Positions 16,775 to 26,275 of a stretch of DNA of 64,000 nt are shown in pieces. Source of the stretch: an uncultured Eubacteriales bacterium (GTDB taxonomy: Bacteria > Bacillota > Clostridia > Oscillospirales > CAG-272); the NCBI GenBank assembly GCA_934402395.1, contig CAKRTQ010000008.1, positions 51,226-115,225 of the forward strand. The letters are read 5' to 3'. The notes beneath the pieces are model-generated. The model was not told where the DNA came from and did not search any database. It saw nothing but the letters and a program-made list of their open reading frames with translations. The first letter of the stretch is position 1. Each line of letters starts with the position of its first letter. The translations under genes and the position numbers were made by a program.

Positions 16775-19417
16775 TCAGTCCTTCTTGTGAGAGATGGCAG
16801 CCTGCGCAGCGGCAAGTCTTGCGATCGGTACTCTGAAGGGAGAGCAGGAAACGTAGTCAAGACCGATCTTGTCGCAGAATGCAACAGAGGACGGGTCGCC
16901 GCCGTGCTCGCCGCAGATACCTACGTGAAGCTTCGGGTTGGAGGCGCGACCGAGCTTGATAGCCATTTCCATCAGTTTGCCTACGCCGACCTGGTCGAGC
17001 TTGGCAAAGGGATCGTTCTCGTAGATCTTGGTGTCGTAGTAAGCAGTGAGGAACTTGCCGGCATCGTCACGGGAGAAGCCGAAGGTCATCTGGGTGAGGT
17101 CGTTGGTGCCGAAGCAGAAGAAGTCGGCGTCCTTGGCGATCTCATCGGCAGTGAGAGCGGCTCTCGGGATCTCGATCATTGTGCCGACCTCGTACTTGAG
17201 GTCGATGCCTGCTGCCTTGATCTCCTCATCGGCGGTCTCGACAACGGTCTTCTTTACGAACTTGAGCTCCTTGTCGTCACCTACGAGCGGGATCATGATC
17301 TCAGGCTCGATGTGCCAATCGGGGTGCTTGCGGCTTACGTTGATGGCAGCACGGATGACGGCGCGGGTCTGCATTTTGGCGATCTCGGGATAGGTTACGG
17401 TCAGACGGCAGCCGCGGTGACCCATCATCGGGTTGAACTCATGGAGAGAAGCGATGATGTTCTTGATTTTCTCAACGCTCTTGCCCTGTGCGGCAGCGAG
17501 CTCTTCGATGTCCTTTTCCTCGGTGGGAACGAACTCGTGAAGCGGGGGATCAAGGAAGCGGATGCAGACGGGGCAGCCCTCAAGAGCCTCATAGAGAGCC
17601 TCAAAGTCGCCCTGCTGGTAAGGCATGATCTTTGCAAGAGCTGCTTCTCTTTCCTCAACGGTGTCGGAGCAGATCATCTCGCGGAATGCAGCGATTCTTT
17701 CGGGATCGAAGAACATATGCTCGGTGCGGCAGAGACCGATACCCTCGGCACCCAGCTCGCGGGCTTTCTTTGCATCGCGCGGGGTGTCGGCGTTTGTACG
17801 GACGCTCATGCGGCGGTACTTGTCAGCCCAGCCCATGATTCTTCCGAACTCGCCTGCGATCTTGGCGTCAACGGTCGGGATGATACCATCGTAAATGTTA
17901 CCGGTAGAACCGTCGATGGAGATGTAATCGCCCTCGTGGTAGGTCTTGCCGGCGAGAGTGAACTTCTTGTTCGCCTCGTCCATGGCGATGTCGCCGCAGC
18001 CGGAGACGCAGCAGGTGCCCATGCCGCGGGCAACAACGGCAGCGTGAGAGGTCATACCGCCGCGGACAGTCAGTATACCCTGAGCAGCCTTCATGCCGGT
18101 GATGTCCTCGGGAGAGGTCTCAAGTCTGACAAGAACGACCTTCTTGCCGGCTTCCTTCCACTTCTCGGCATCGTCAGCGGTGAACACGATCTGTCCGCAG
18201 GCGGCACCGGGAGATGCGCCGAGACCCTTGCCGACGGGGTTGGCAGCCTTGAGTGCCTTGGCGTCGAACTGCGGGTGGAGCAGAGTGTCGAGGTTGCGGG
18301 GGTCGATCATCATAACGGCTTCTTCTTCGGTGCGCATGCCCTCGTCAACGAGGTCGCAGGCGATCTTGAGAGCAGCCTGAGCGGTTCTCTTACCGCTGCG
18401 GCACTGAAGCATATAGAGCTTGCCGTTTTCAACGGTGAACTCCATATCCTGCATATCGCGGTAGTGGCTTTCGAGGTTGTCGCAGACCTTTATGAAGTCG
18501 GCGTATGCCTGAGGGAATTTGTCAGCCATCTGGGAGATGGGCATAGGAGTACGGACGCCGGCAACGACGTCTTCGCCCTGTGCGTTGGTCAGGAACTCGC
18601 CCATCAGCTTCTTTTCGCCGGTGGCGGGGTCACGTGTGAACGCAACGCCTGTACCGGAGTTATCGTTGAGGTTACCGAACACCATAGGCATCACGTTGAC
18701 GGCGGTGCCCCAGCTGTAAGGAATGTCGTTGTCGCGGCGGTATACGTTTGCACGGGGGTTGTCCCATGAACGGAAAACAGCCTTGATAGCTTCAAAGAGC
18801 TGTACCTTGGGATCGTCCGGGAAATCGGCACCGATCTTGGACTTGTACTCCGCCTTGAACTGGCGTGCAAGCTCTTTGAGGTCGGAAGCGTCAAGTTCTA
18901 CGTCGAAAGTAACGCCCTTCTTGTGCTTCATCTCGTCGATGAGCTGTTCAAAATACTTCTTGCCGACTTCCATAACGACGTCGGAGAACATCTGGATAAA
19001 TCTTCTGTATGAGTCGTAAACGAATCTCTCAAACTTGGGATCGGGGTTTCCTGCGATCATGGCGGCGACAACGTCGTCGTTAAGACCGAGGTTAAGGATG
19101 GTGTCCATCATGCCGGGCATGGAGGCGCGGGCGCCGGAACGGACGGAAACGAGAAGGGGATTCTTCTTGTCGCCGAATTTCTTTCCGTTGACGTCTTCCA
19201 TCTTCTTGATGTAGTCGTTGATCTCGTCCATGATCTCGGGATTGATGGACTTGCCGTCCTCATAATACTGAGTGCATGCTTCGGTCGAGATGGTGAAGCC
19301 CTGGGGAACAGGGAGACCGATCTTGGTCATTTCAGCAAGGTTAGCACCTTTACCGCCGAGAAGCTCGCGCATGGTAGCGTCGCCCTCGGTAAAGAGGTAG
19401 CAATACTTTTTTGCCAT
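16775..19417 (-). CDS. ppdK: Pyruvate, phosphate dikinase
   Basis: PPDK interconverts pyruvate, ATP and phosphate with PEP, AMP and pyrophosphate, allowing pyrophosphate-linked glycolysis in anaerobes. The 880-residue protein has the nucleotide-binding domain (1-340; LLGGKGANLAEMTKIGLPVP at the start), the swivelling phosphohistidine domain with GGMTSHAAVVARGMG near 455, and the C-terminal PEP/pyruvate barrel with ARELGAEGIGLCRTEHMF and GICGEHGGDPSSV near 832. Length fits the bacterial enzyme. The ATG follows GGAGGAAATC. Transcription comes from a nearby minus-strand promoter. GC-rich regular codon use suggests high expression. Confidence 0.97.
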   Translation of the reverse strand: MAKKYCYLFTEGDATMRELLGGKGANLAEMTKIGLPVPQGFTISTEACTQYYEDGKSINPEIMDEINDYIKKMEDVNGKKFGDKKNPLLVSVRSGARASMPGMMDTILNLGLNDDVVAAMIAGNPDPKFERFVYDSYRRFIQMFSDVVMEVGKKYFEQLIDEMKHKKGVTFDVELDASDLKELARQFKAEYKSKIGADFPDDPKVQLFEAIKAVFRSWDNPRANVYRRDNDIPYSWGTAVNVMPMVFGNLNDNSGTGVAFTRDPATGEKKLMGEFLTNAQGEDVVAGVRTPMPISQMADKFPQAYADFIKVCDNLESHYRDMQDMEFTVENGKLYMLQCRSGKRTAQAALKIACDLVDEGMRTEEEAVMMIDPRNLDTLLHPQFDAKALKAANPVGKGLGASPGAACGQIVFTADDAEKWKEAGKKVVLVRLETSPEDITGMKAAQGILTVRGGMTSHAAVVARGMGTCCVSGCGDIAMDEANKKFTLAGKTYHEGDYISIDGSTGNIYDGIIPTVDAKIAGEFGRIMGWADKYRRMSVRTNADTPRDAKKARELGAEGIGLCRTEHMFFDPERIAAFREMICSDTVEEREAALAKIMPYQQGDFEALYEALEGCPVCIRFLDPPLHEFVPTEEKDIEELAAAQGKSVEKIKNIIASLHEFNPMMGHRGCRLTVTYPEIAKMQTRAVIRAAINVSRKHPDWHIEPEIMIPLVGDDKELKFVKKTVVETADEEIKAAGIDLKYEVGTMIEIPRAALTADEIAKDADFFCFGTNDLTQMTFGFSRDDAGKFLTAYYDTKIYENDPFAKLDQVGVGKLMEMAIKLGRASNPKLHVGICGEHGGDPSSVAFCDKIGLDYVSCSPFRVPIARLAAAQAAISHKKD

Positions 19418-19472
19418 AGTGGATTTCCTCCGTATAGTGAATTAAAATTGTTGTTCGGAACGATCATCAGAT

Positions 19473-19501
19473 ATTATACCATACTTTGGTTTTGATATCT
19501 A
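19473..19501 (-). promoter_or_regulatory. Probable ppdK promoter
   Basis: Minus-strand TATAAT (19478-19473) with a weak TAGATA (19501-19496) 17 bases upstream, about 55 bases before the ppdK ATG. The gap 19418-19758 holds this promoter, the pth promoter and a GC-rich hairpin around 19675-19700 in the pth leader; no gene is seen. Confidence 0.5.
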
Positions 19502-19592
19502 CCCCTCTGAAAATAAAGTGGTAAATTTTTTTTGAACTTCGTCATTTTTTTATCATTCTTGGCGGAAAAAATAGTAAAAGCGCGTCCGGGGC

Positions 19593-19621
19593 TTGACAAA
19601 AACGTCCTTCGGAGATATAAT
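19593..19621 (+). promoter_or_regulatory. Promoter for pth-mfd
   Basis: Perfect TTGACA (19593-19598) and TATAAT (19616-19621) with 17-base spacing. The leader is about 130 bases and includes an inverted repeat CTCGGCGGG/CCCGGCGAG near 19677-19699. Confidence 0.85.
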
Positions 19622-19758
19622 AAATACGAAAAAACAACACGGCAGGCAGTCTGTGCCATGCACAGAAAAACCGACTCGGCGGGTAACTCCCGGCGAGCCG
19701 TTCTGCGTTGCCCGCAAACCGCGCATCGGTGCGGCAGAGAATGGGGATTGAGTATTTT

Positions 19759-20397
19759 ATGGCAGACATTTTTGAGCTTTTCAAAAAAATATCGGGCGAG
19801 CGCGAAACGGCGGAACGCGAGCCGGTCTCGTGGATAATCGCCGGACTCGGCAATCCGGGGCGCGAATATGAGATCACACGCCACAACGCAGGTTTTCTTT
19901 GCATGGATGTGCTGGCGGACAGATACGGCGCACGCGTTGACCGCGCACGCTTCCACGCGCTCTGCGGAGAGGCGACGATATTGGGGAGACGCGTTCTGCT
20001 CATGAAGCCCATGACAATGATGAACGCTTCCGGCGAGGCAATACGCGAGGCGGCTGCATTCTACAAGATCGACAAGGCGCATATTCTGGTGCTCGTTGAC
20101 GACACAAACCTGCCCGTGGGGCATCTGCGTATACGCACAAAGGGAAGCGCGGGCGGTCACAACGGGCTGAAAAACATAATATATCAATTGAATTCGGAGG
20201 ATTTTCCGCGCCTGCGGATAGGCGTCGGCGCAAAGCCGCACCCGGATATGGACATTGCCGACTGGGTGCTTTCCCGCTTCAGCGCGGAGGATCGCGCGGC
20301 GCTGCTGCCGGCGTTTGATGTTGCGGCAGACGGCTGCGGGCTGTATGTTGCCGGAGAGACCGACCGTGCCGCGCAGCTTTGCAACAGTCACAGATAA
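19759..20397 (+). CDS. pth: Peptidyl-tRNA hydrolase
   Basis: Pth cleaves peptidyl-tRNA released during translation, freeing tRNA. The 212-residue protein has WIIAGLGNPGREYEITRHNAGF (catalytic His in RHNAGF), LLMKPMTMMNASGEAI, and VLVDDTNLPVGHLRIRTKGSAGGHNGL with the catalytic Asp and the second conserved His. It carries about 24 extra residues before the usual start (ADIFELFKKISGERE...). ATG 19759 is preferred, although ATG 19741 in frame is possible. It is followed after 23 bases by mfd, the same order as in Bacillus subtilis (spoVC-mfd). Confidence 0.95.
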   Translation: MADIFELFKKISGERETAEREPVSWIIAGLGNPGREYEITRHNAGFLCMDVLADRYGARVDRARFHALCGEATILGRRVLLMKPMTMMNASGEAIREAAAFYKIDKAHILVLVDDTNLPVGHLRIRTKGSAGGHNGLKNIIYQLNSEDFPRLRIGVGAKPHPDMDIADWVLSRFSAEDRAALLPAFDVAADGCGLYVAGETDRAAQLCNSHR

Positions 20398-20420
20398 GCT
20401 GATATAAGGAAGACGTAGCT

Positions 20421-23400
20421 ATGGAAACAACCACACAGCGAAGCATATTCACGGGCGCGGTGCGCGCCGATTCGGAATACCGTCAGCTTCTCGGCGCTGT
20501 CGGTGTGCAGCGCAGGGCAAATCCCAAGCCGGTGCTTGTGACGGGACTCTGCGAGGGCGCGTGCGACGCACTGTCGGCGGCGCTCTGCGAGGATATGCCG
20601 GGCGGCAGGCCGGTGCTCGTTATCTGTCCCGAGGAAAAGGAATGCCTGCGCCTTGCTTCGATATGCACTTCGTTCGGACTGCGCGCTGCATTTTATCCGG
20701 TGCGCGACCTCAATTTTTACAATATGACCGCCTCACGTGAATTCGAACACAACCGCCTCGGCGTTCTGTTCGGCATAACCGGAGGACTTTTTGACGTTAT
20801 CCTGACCACGCCCGACGCTGCTCTCGGCTACACCATACCGCCGTCGTCTCTGTCGGGAAATCTCATATCAGTGTCGATCGACGACGGAGAGCGCGGCGGT
20901 ATTTCCGCACTGGTCGATGAGCTTACTGCGGCGGGATATATCCGAGCCGACTCCCCGGGGGCTGAAACGCTCGGTTCCTCCGGTCTGGTCGAGGGCGCGG
21001 GGCAGTTTGCCGTGCGCGGCGGCATAGTTGACGTTGCCGCGCCGTCAATGCGTATAGTCCGCGCCGACGGAAGCCGCGACGGCGGAGCATTTGCGCTGCG
21101 TATTGAATTTTTCGGAGACGAAATAGACCGCATGGGGCTGTTCGATACCGCTACGCAGCGCGTGACCGAACAGATAAGATCTGCCATTCTCGCTCCCGCG
21201 CGCGAGCTGCTCGCGGGAAAGGATGAGCTTGCCGCGATCGCTGCGGCAGTGAAGTCCCTGCGCAAAAAAACAAAGGATACGCGTGTCACGGAGGAGCTTG
21301 ACGGCGAACTGGCGGCACTCGACACGGCGATCGACGCCGGAGGCGAGGTGCGCTTTCTTGATAAGTACATTTCACTTGTTTACGGCGAAAAAGCCTGTCT
21401 GCTCGACTATTTTTCACCCATGTCGCTCTGTCTTGTGCGCGGAAACGCGGCAGTTGCGGACAGACTCAAGGCAGCCGAATGGCACGCCGCAAAGGAAGCC
21501 GAGGAAATGGTCGCCTCCGGTGTGATAGCGGGCAGATATGCGGAATACAATGCGCCGGCATCGCGGCTGACCGGTTTTATATCAAAGCACACTACGGTGC
21601 TGCTCGATTCGCTCATGCAGGGAATGTCGGGCGCGGAGATCGGCGGGCTTTACGGCTTTCGTACCAAGCACGCGCTGAGCTGCGCCGGAAACGATGCGCT
21701 TCTGCGTGAGGAGCTTGAGGGCTATGTGAAGGGCGGCTACCGTGTCGTTCTTATGGCGGGCAGCGAATCGGCTGCGGCAAACTACGCGGGGCTTCTTACC
21801 GAGTGGGGCTTCAGTGCGCGCAATGCCGGCGACGGAAACGCCCTTGACCCCGATACGATAGACCGCTGCGGGATAGCGGTGATATCCTCGGCGCCCATTT
21901 CGCCGTTTGAAATGACGGTGCCGCGCATTGCCGTTATCACGGTGCTTGCCGATTCGCGCACCGGGGCGGTGTCGGCATCCGCACGCGCGCGCAAGCGCAA
22001 AAAGCGCGAGTCCGCCACCGAGCAGATAATGTCGTACGCAGATCTTTCGGTCGGCGATTATGTTGTCCACGAAACGCACGGTATCGGCCGCTATCTCGGC
22101 ATCACCACGATGGAGAGCGGCGGCATCACACGCGATTATATCACGATCCAGTACGCGGGCTCCGACCGCCTTTTCATGCCTGTCGAAAAGCTGGATAAGG
22201 TGTCAAAATACATCGGCGCACGTGCCGATGACGATACTCTCCGTCTTTCAAAATTCGGCGGTGCCGAATGGGGCAAGACAAAGGCGCGCGCAAAGGCGGC
22301 TCTCAAGGATATCGCCAAGGAGCTGATAAAGCTGTACGCCGAGCGCAGCCGCCGTCCCGGTTTTGCTTTCCCGAAGGACGACCACTTCCAGCGCGATTTT
22401 GAATCCGCGTTTGAATATGAGGAGACCTCGGCACAGCTTGACGCTGCGGCAGACATAAAGGAAGATATGGAAAAGCCGCGTCCGATGGACCGTCTGCTTT
22501 GCGGCGATGTTGGCTACGGCAAGACCGAAATTGCTCTCCGCGCCGCTTACAAGGCGATAGTGGCCGGCAAGCAGGTGGCTTTGCTCGTTCCGACAACGAT
22601 ACTTGCGCTTCAGCATTACCAGACAGCCACGAGCCGTATGCGCGCGTTTGCGGTCAATGTTGAAATGCTTTCCCGCTTCCGCACCGATAAACAGCAGAAA
22701 AAGATAATCGCCGACATCGAACGCGGAGATATAGACCTCATCATAGGCACGCACAGACTGTTGTCGGGCGATATAAAATTCAACGATCTCGGACTTCTCA
22801 TCGTTGACGAGGAGCAGCGCTTCGGCGTGGCGCAGAAGGAAAAGATCAAGCAGGCATCCGGAAATGTGGATGTACTCTCGCTGAGTGCAACGCCCATACC
22901 GCGGACGCTCAATATGGCTATGACGGGCATCCGGGATATATCCGTGCTTGACGAAGCGCCGGGCGACCGCCTGCCGGTGCAGACGTATGTGCTCGAGCAT
23001 GACGACATCATCATTACCGATGCGATAAAACGCGAGCTGCGCCGTGGCGGGCAGGTTTTTTATCTGCACAACACGGTTGAGACGATAGACGGCATTGCCG
23101 CGCAGATTGCGCGCGAGGTGCCCGATGCAACGATAGTCACGGCGCACGGCAAGATGGAAAAGGAACGCCTTGAGGAGATATGGGCGGATATGACAGCCGG
23201 AAAGATCGACGTGCTTGTCTGCACGACGATAATAGAGACAGGCGTTGACGTGCCGAACGCCAATACCCTTATTGTCGATAATGCGCACCGTATGGGACTT
23301 TCGCAGCTCCATCAGCTCCGCGGGCGTGTGGGACGTTCATCGCGCCGCGCCTATGCCTATTTCACCTATCCGCGCGGCAGGGCGCTGACCGAAATAGCCG

Positions 23401-24050
23401 AAAAAAGGCTTGAAGCTATACGTGAGTACGCTGAGTTCGGCGCCGGTTTCCGCATAGCTCTGCGCGACCTTGAGATACGCGGCGCGGGAAGCATCCTCGG
23501 TGCCGAGCAGCACGGACATCTTGACGATGTGGGCTACGATATGTACGTCAAGCTGCTCAATGAGGCGGTGCTTGAAGAGAAGGGCGAAAAGCCGGTCGAA
23601 AAGACGGAATGCACGGTAACGCTTTCGGAGGACGCATATCTGCCTGCCTCCTATGTGCCGTCGGGGGCACAGCGCATGGCGCTTTACAAGCGGATAGCGC
23701 ATATCACATCGCAGGAGGACGCCGACGAGCTTTACGACGAGCTTACCGACCGCTACGGTGAACCGCCGGCGGCTACCGGAGCGCTGCTTGACATTGCGCT
23801 TCTGCGCCACCGCGCCGAGCTTTGCGGTGTTACCGCTGTTACGCAGAACGGCAGCGAGGTGCGTATCGTGCCGTCCGAATTCGACCCTGTGATATGGCAG
23901 GAGCTTTCGGCTGAGCTGCCGTCGCGCCTGCGTGCATCGCTTGGTTCCACGACCTTTGTAAGCCTCAGGCTTCGCGGCGGCGAGGACCCGATAGGCATAA
24001 TTAACAGATTGTTTGAAAAATATATCGAGATTCGGGATAAAGCCGAGTAG
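20421..24050 (+). CDS. mfd: Transcription-repair coupling factor
   Basis: Mfd removes RNA polymerase stalled at DNA damage and recruits UvrA. The 1209-residue protein has the UvrB-like N-terminal module (about 1-450), the CarD-like RNA polymerase-interacting domain starting GDYVVHETHGIGRYLG near 544, a superfamily 2 translocase motor with GDVGYGKTEIALRAAYK near 694, DEEQRFGV near 795 and LSATPIPRTLNMAM, the TRG-type QLHQLRGRVGRSSRRAYAYF near 970, and a C-terminal TRCF domain. It is slightly longer than the usual 1150 residues. It is in one operon with pth. Confidence 0.97.
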   Translation: METTTQRSIFTGAVRADSEYRQLLGAVGVQRRANPKPVLVTGLCEGACDALSAALCEDMPGGRPVLVICPEEKECLRLASICTSFGLRAAFYPVRDLNFYNMTASREFEHNRLGVLFGITGGLFDVILTTPDAALGYTIPPSSLSGNLISVSIDDGERGGISALVDELTAAGYIRADSPGAETLGSSGLVEGAGQFAVRGGIVDVAAPSMRIVRADGSRDGGAFALRIEFFGDEIDRMGLFDTATQRVTEQIRSAILAPARELLAGKDELAAIAAAVKSLRKKTKDTRVTEELDGELAALDTAIDAGGEVRFLDKYISLVYGEKACLLDYFSPMSLCLVRGNAAVADRLKAAEWHAAKEAEEMVASGVIAGRYAEYNAPASRLTGFISKHTTVLLDSLMQGMSGAEIGGLYGFRTKHALSCAGNDALLREELEGYVKGGYRVVLMAGSESAAANYAGLLTEWGFSARNAGDGNALDPDTIDRCGIAVISSAPISPFEMTVPRIAVITVLADSRTGAVSASARARKRKKRESATEQIMSYADLSVGDYVVHETHGIGRYLGITTMESGGITRDYITIQYAGSDRLFMPVEKLDKVSKYIGARADDDTLRLSKFGGAEWGKTKARAKAALKDIAKELIKLYAERSRRPGFAFPKDDHFQRDFESAFEYEETSAQLDAAADIKEDMEKPRPMDRLLCGDVGYGKTEIALRAAYKAIVAGKQVALLVPTTILALQHYQTATSRMRAFAVNVEMLSRFRTDKQQKKIIADIERGDIDLIIGTHRLLSGDIKFNDLGLLIVDEEQRFGVAQKEKIKQASGNVDVLSLSATPIPRTLNMAMTGIRDISVLDEAPGDRLPVQTYVLEHDDIIITDAIKRELRRGGQVFYLHNTVETIDGIAAQIAREVPDATIVTAHGKMEKERLEEIWADMTAGKIDVLVCTTIIETGVDVPNANTLIVDNAHRMGLSQLHQLRGRVGRSSRRAYAYFTYPRGRALTEIAEKRLEAIREYAEFGAGFRIALRDLEIRGAGSILGAEQHGHLDDVGYDMYVKLLNEAVLEEKGEKPVEKTECTVTLSEDAYLPASYVPSGAQRMALYKRIAHITSQEDADELYDELTDRYGEPPAATGALLDIALLRHRAELCGVTAVTQNGSEVRIVPSEFDPVIWQELSAELPSRLRASLGSTTFVSLRLRGGEDPIGIINRLFEKYIEIRDKAE

Positions 24051-24076
24051 ACAAAAAACACGTGCGGTGATATAAT
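24048..24076 (+). promoter_or_regulatory. Promoter for the PrsA-like lipoprotein
   Basis: TAGACA (24048-24053) and TATAAT (24071-24076) with 17-base spacing. The -35 box starts inside the mfd stop codon (24048-24050 TAG). Confidence 0.6.
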
Positions 24077-24151
24077 AAGTTTATTGTATTCTGTATTTCT
24101 GTATTTCACCGCTGCACCGCGCGTGTGAACGGAAAGGAAGGAAACTCACAT

Positions 24152-25342
24152 ATGAAGAAAAATGCTCTGAGGATATCTGCGGCAGTGCTGGCACTGCTCA
24201 TGCTTGCTCTCCCGCTTGCTTCCTGCTCCTCGCGCGGAAAGACGGTAATGACGCTCGGCAAGACCGAGATAACGGGAAGCATGATCGAATTCTGGATGTC
24301 CCGTTATAAGGCGCAGTTTGAGTATTCGTACGGCAAGTCGCTCAAAAGTGCGTACGGGCTTTCGTCTGTCGATAAGATATGGACAGTCCGCGTCAAGGAC
24401 GATTCGGCTGAGACCTACGACGATCTTTTCAGCTCGTATATATACGACAATGCGAAGACATATCTCTGCGCACTCTATCTTTTTGATCAATATAAGCTGA
24501 AGCTGCCCGACGCAACCGTAAAAAACGTTGATTCGATAATAGACCAGTATGTCGAGAACCTTGCCGACGGCAGCAAGTCGGAGTTCAACGCGATCCTTGC
24601 CGCATACGGCATAAACATGAAGCTTTTGCGCGAGCTTTACCTGACAGATGAAAAGGTGAGTTATCTCAAGGAATATCTCTTCGGTTCGGACGGCATACAG
24701 CCGCTGACAACGCAGCAGCTTGAGGATTATTATCAGAAGAATTACGTCCGCATGAAGCAGGTCTGTATTTTCATCAACAAAAAGCCCAAGCTCAACGATG
24801 ATGGCACATACGCTACCGACAAAGACGGAAATACAGCGTATTCCGATATGACGGCAGAGGAGAACGCCGCTGCGCGCACCAAGATAGAAGAAGCGATGAA
24901 AAAGCTTGAGGGCGGTGCGGATTTTGAAGATATTCTCTCCGAATATGACGAAAACAAGGCTGACGATGTCTACAAAAACGGAATTTATATGAGCTCGGAG
25001 TCCGCATTCGGCAATGACTCGGACCTTCAGAAGATATATGAGGCTCTGCTTGAAATGAAAGACGGCGAGGTGAAGCAGATCGAGCTTTCAAACAGCCTGC
25101 ACATAATAAAAAAATACGCGCTTGACTCAGGCGCGTATTCAAAAGAAGAAAATGTGGACTTTTTCTCCTTCTACGACTCCGGGACACAGAAATACCAGAC
25201 CTACAACCAGTATGTCAAAACTCCGATATTCATTGAATATATCAAGGAGCGGCTCGAACAGTATTCCGTTGATGTTAAGATAGATGAGGAAGCTCTTGCG
25301 GAGTACAGGATAAGTAAAGTAAAGGCAAACTACAATTTCTGA
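24152..25342 (+). CDS. PrsA-like foldase lipoprotein
   Basis: A 396-residue lipoprotein with a signal ending LALPLASC, so Cys is near residue 23. A SurA/PrsA-type N-terminal helical chaperone region follows (TLGKTEITGSMIEFWMSRYKAQF). A parvulin-like segment begins near 200 (VRMKQVCIFINKKPKL) and includes ADFEDILSEYDENKADDVYKNGIYMSSES and LLEMKDGEVKQIELSNSLHIIKKYAL. PrsA proteins help fold secreted proteins outside the membrane. Parvulin active-site residues cannot be confirmed by eye, so isomerase activity is uncertain. ATG 24152 follows GGAAAGGAAGG. The gene has its own promoter downstream of mfd. Confidence 0.8.
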   Translation: MKKNALRISAAVLALLMLALPLASCSSRGKTVMTLGKTEITGSMIEFWMSRYKAQFEYSYGKSLKSAYGLSSVDKIWTVRVKDDSAETYDDLFSSYIYDNAKTYLCALYLFDQYKLKLPDATVKNVDSIIDQYVENLADGSKSEFNAILAAYGINMKLLRELYLTDEKVSYLKEYLFGSDGIQPLTTQQLEDYYQKNYVRMKQVCIFINKKPKLNDDGTYATDKDGNTAYSDMTAEENAAARTKIEEAMKKLEGGADFEDILSEYDENKADDVYKNGIYMSSESAFGNDSDLQKIYEALLEMKDGEVKQIELSNSLHIIKKYALDSGAYSKEENVDFFSFYDSGTQKYQTYNQYVKTPIFIEYIKERLEQYSVDVKIDEEALAEYRISKVKANYNF

Positions 25343-25351
25343 CCGACACAT

Positions 25352-25380
25352 ATTGACAAATTATCTGCGCCGTGATATAA
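25352..25380 (+). promoter_or_regulatory. Promoter for the TPP riboswitch-thiT transcript
   Basis: TTGACA (25352-25357) and TATAAT (25375-25380), both perfect, with 17-base spacing, about 20 bases before the riboswitch. Confidence 0.85.
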
Positions 25381-25402
25381 TAACCGTACAATCGCATAGA
25401 AA

Positions 25403-25489
25403 ATCGGGGGTGCTGGCGTAAGCCGGCTGAGATGCCATGCGGCGAACCCTTAACCTGATACGGATAATACCGGCGTAGGTAGCATTTTC
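25403..25489 (+). promoter_or_regulatory. TPP riboswitch (THI box)
   Basis: The thi-box consensus is present: CGGGGGTGC at the start, GGCTGAGATGCC, GAACCCTTAACCTGATA, and CGGATAATACCGGCGTAGG. This RNA binds thiamine pyrophosphate and, in this context, would shut off thiT when thiamine pyrophosphate is plentiful. Confidence 0.97.
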
Positions 25490-25512
25490 ACAGGATCATG
25501 CATCCGAAAGAA

Positions 25513-25550
25513 ACTGACCACCGGAGGTTTTCCGTGCGGTCAGTCTTTTT
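25513..25550 (+). terminator. Riboswitch-controlled terminator
   Basis: ACTGACC (25513-25519) pairs with GGTCAGT (25538-25544), with an inner GGA/TCC pair, and is followed by CTTTTT. Its place between the TPP aptamer and the thiT ribosome binding site makes it the likely expression platform. Confidence 0.85.
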
Positions 25551-25570
25551 ATTTATCGGAGGTTCTTTTT

Positions 25571-26176
25571 ATGAGTGGTACCATGAAAAAAGAACAGATC
25601 CATGCCATGACCGAGGCAGCCGTTATGGTGGCTATGGCAACAGTACTCAGCCTCATCAAATTCAACAAGCTCCCGTTCGGCGGGTCGGTAACACTGCTTT
25701 CAATGTTCCCGATCATTATTTACAGCATCCGCCGCGGTGTCGGCAGGGGAGTTTTTGCCGGATTCGTCTACGCTGTTCTCCAGCTTGTGCTGGATATCGG
25801 CGAGATCATGACGTGGGGGCTGACTCCGGGCGTGCTCGTTGCCTGCTTCTTTATGGACTACCTTATACCGTTTACCCTTATAGGTCTTGCGGGACTTTTC
25901 CGCCGTCACGGCTATGCCGGCTGGCTCGGCGGAACGGCGCTTGTCATTATGATGCGCTATGCCTCTCACTATCTCTCCGGCGTTGTCCTTTGGAAATCGG
26001 TCGGCGAGATACTCGGTCGCAACATTGATAACACATACCTTTACAGCCTGCTCTACAACGGAACTTATATGATCCCGGAGCTTATCTTCACGATGATAGC
26101 GGCTGCGGTATTCTTTGCTATACCGCAGACCAAAAAGGTATTGCTTGAGACCGGACTCAAGGAAAAACTGACCTGA
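25571..26176 (+). CDS. thiT: ThiT, thiamine-specific S component of an ECF transporter
   Basis: A 201-residue membrane protein with about six helices. Features of ThiT are the early AAVMVAMATVLSLIKFNKLPFGGSVTL, the Ala-rich motif for the energy-coupling module, and LTPGVLVACFFMDYLIPFTLIGLAGLF. It captures thiamine and works with a shared EcfAA'T module encoded elsewhere. The ATG is preceded by CGGAGG. Control by the TPP riboswitch 80 bases upstream confirms the substrate. Confidence 0.95.
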   Translation: MSGTMKKEQIHAMTEAAVMVAMATVLSLIKFNKLPFGGSVTLLSMFPIIIYSIRRGVGRGVFAGFVYAVLQLVLDIGEIMTWGLTPGVLVACFFMDYLIPFTLIGLAGLFRRHGYAGWLGGTALVIMMRYASHYLSGVVLWKSVGEILGRNIDNTYLYSLLYNGTYMIPELIFTMIAAAVFFAIPQTKKVLLETGLKEKLT

Positions 26177-26219
26177 TGCCACCGCCAAACGGCGGCGCTC
26201 AGCCGCCGGGAACAAGTCG

Positions 26220-26263
26220 CCGGGGCTGTAAAAAAACTCAAATGAGTTTTTTTACAGCCCCGG
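26220..26263. terminator. 21-bp bidirectional terminator between thiT and the lipoprotein gene
   Basis: CCGGGGCTGT plus AAAAAAACTCA (26220-26240) pairs perfectly with 26243-26263 over a two-base centre. T and A tracts lie inside the arms. It is another member of the CTCA/TGAG family. A CCGCC...GGCGG element lies beside it at 26181-26210. Confidence 0.88.
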
Positions 26264-26275
26264 CTTCATTTATTT

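Noticed and set aside
16517..18769. 750-codon open frame on the plus strand
   Set aside because: It is antisense to ppdK and the SGNH gene, with repetitive Val/Leu/Asp composition caused by the opposite-strand codon pattern; no family motif or ribosome binding site.
22248..23312. 354-codon open frame antisense to mfd
   Set aside because: Lies wholly inside conserved mfd motor motifs and has no recognisable domain.
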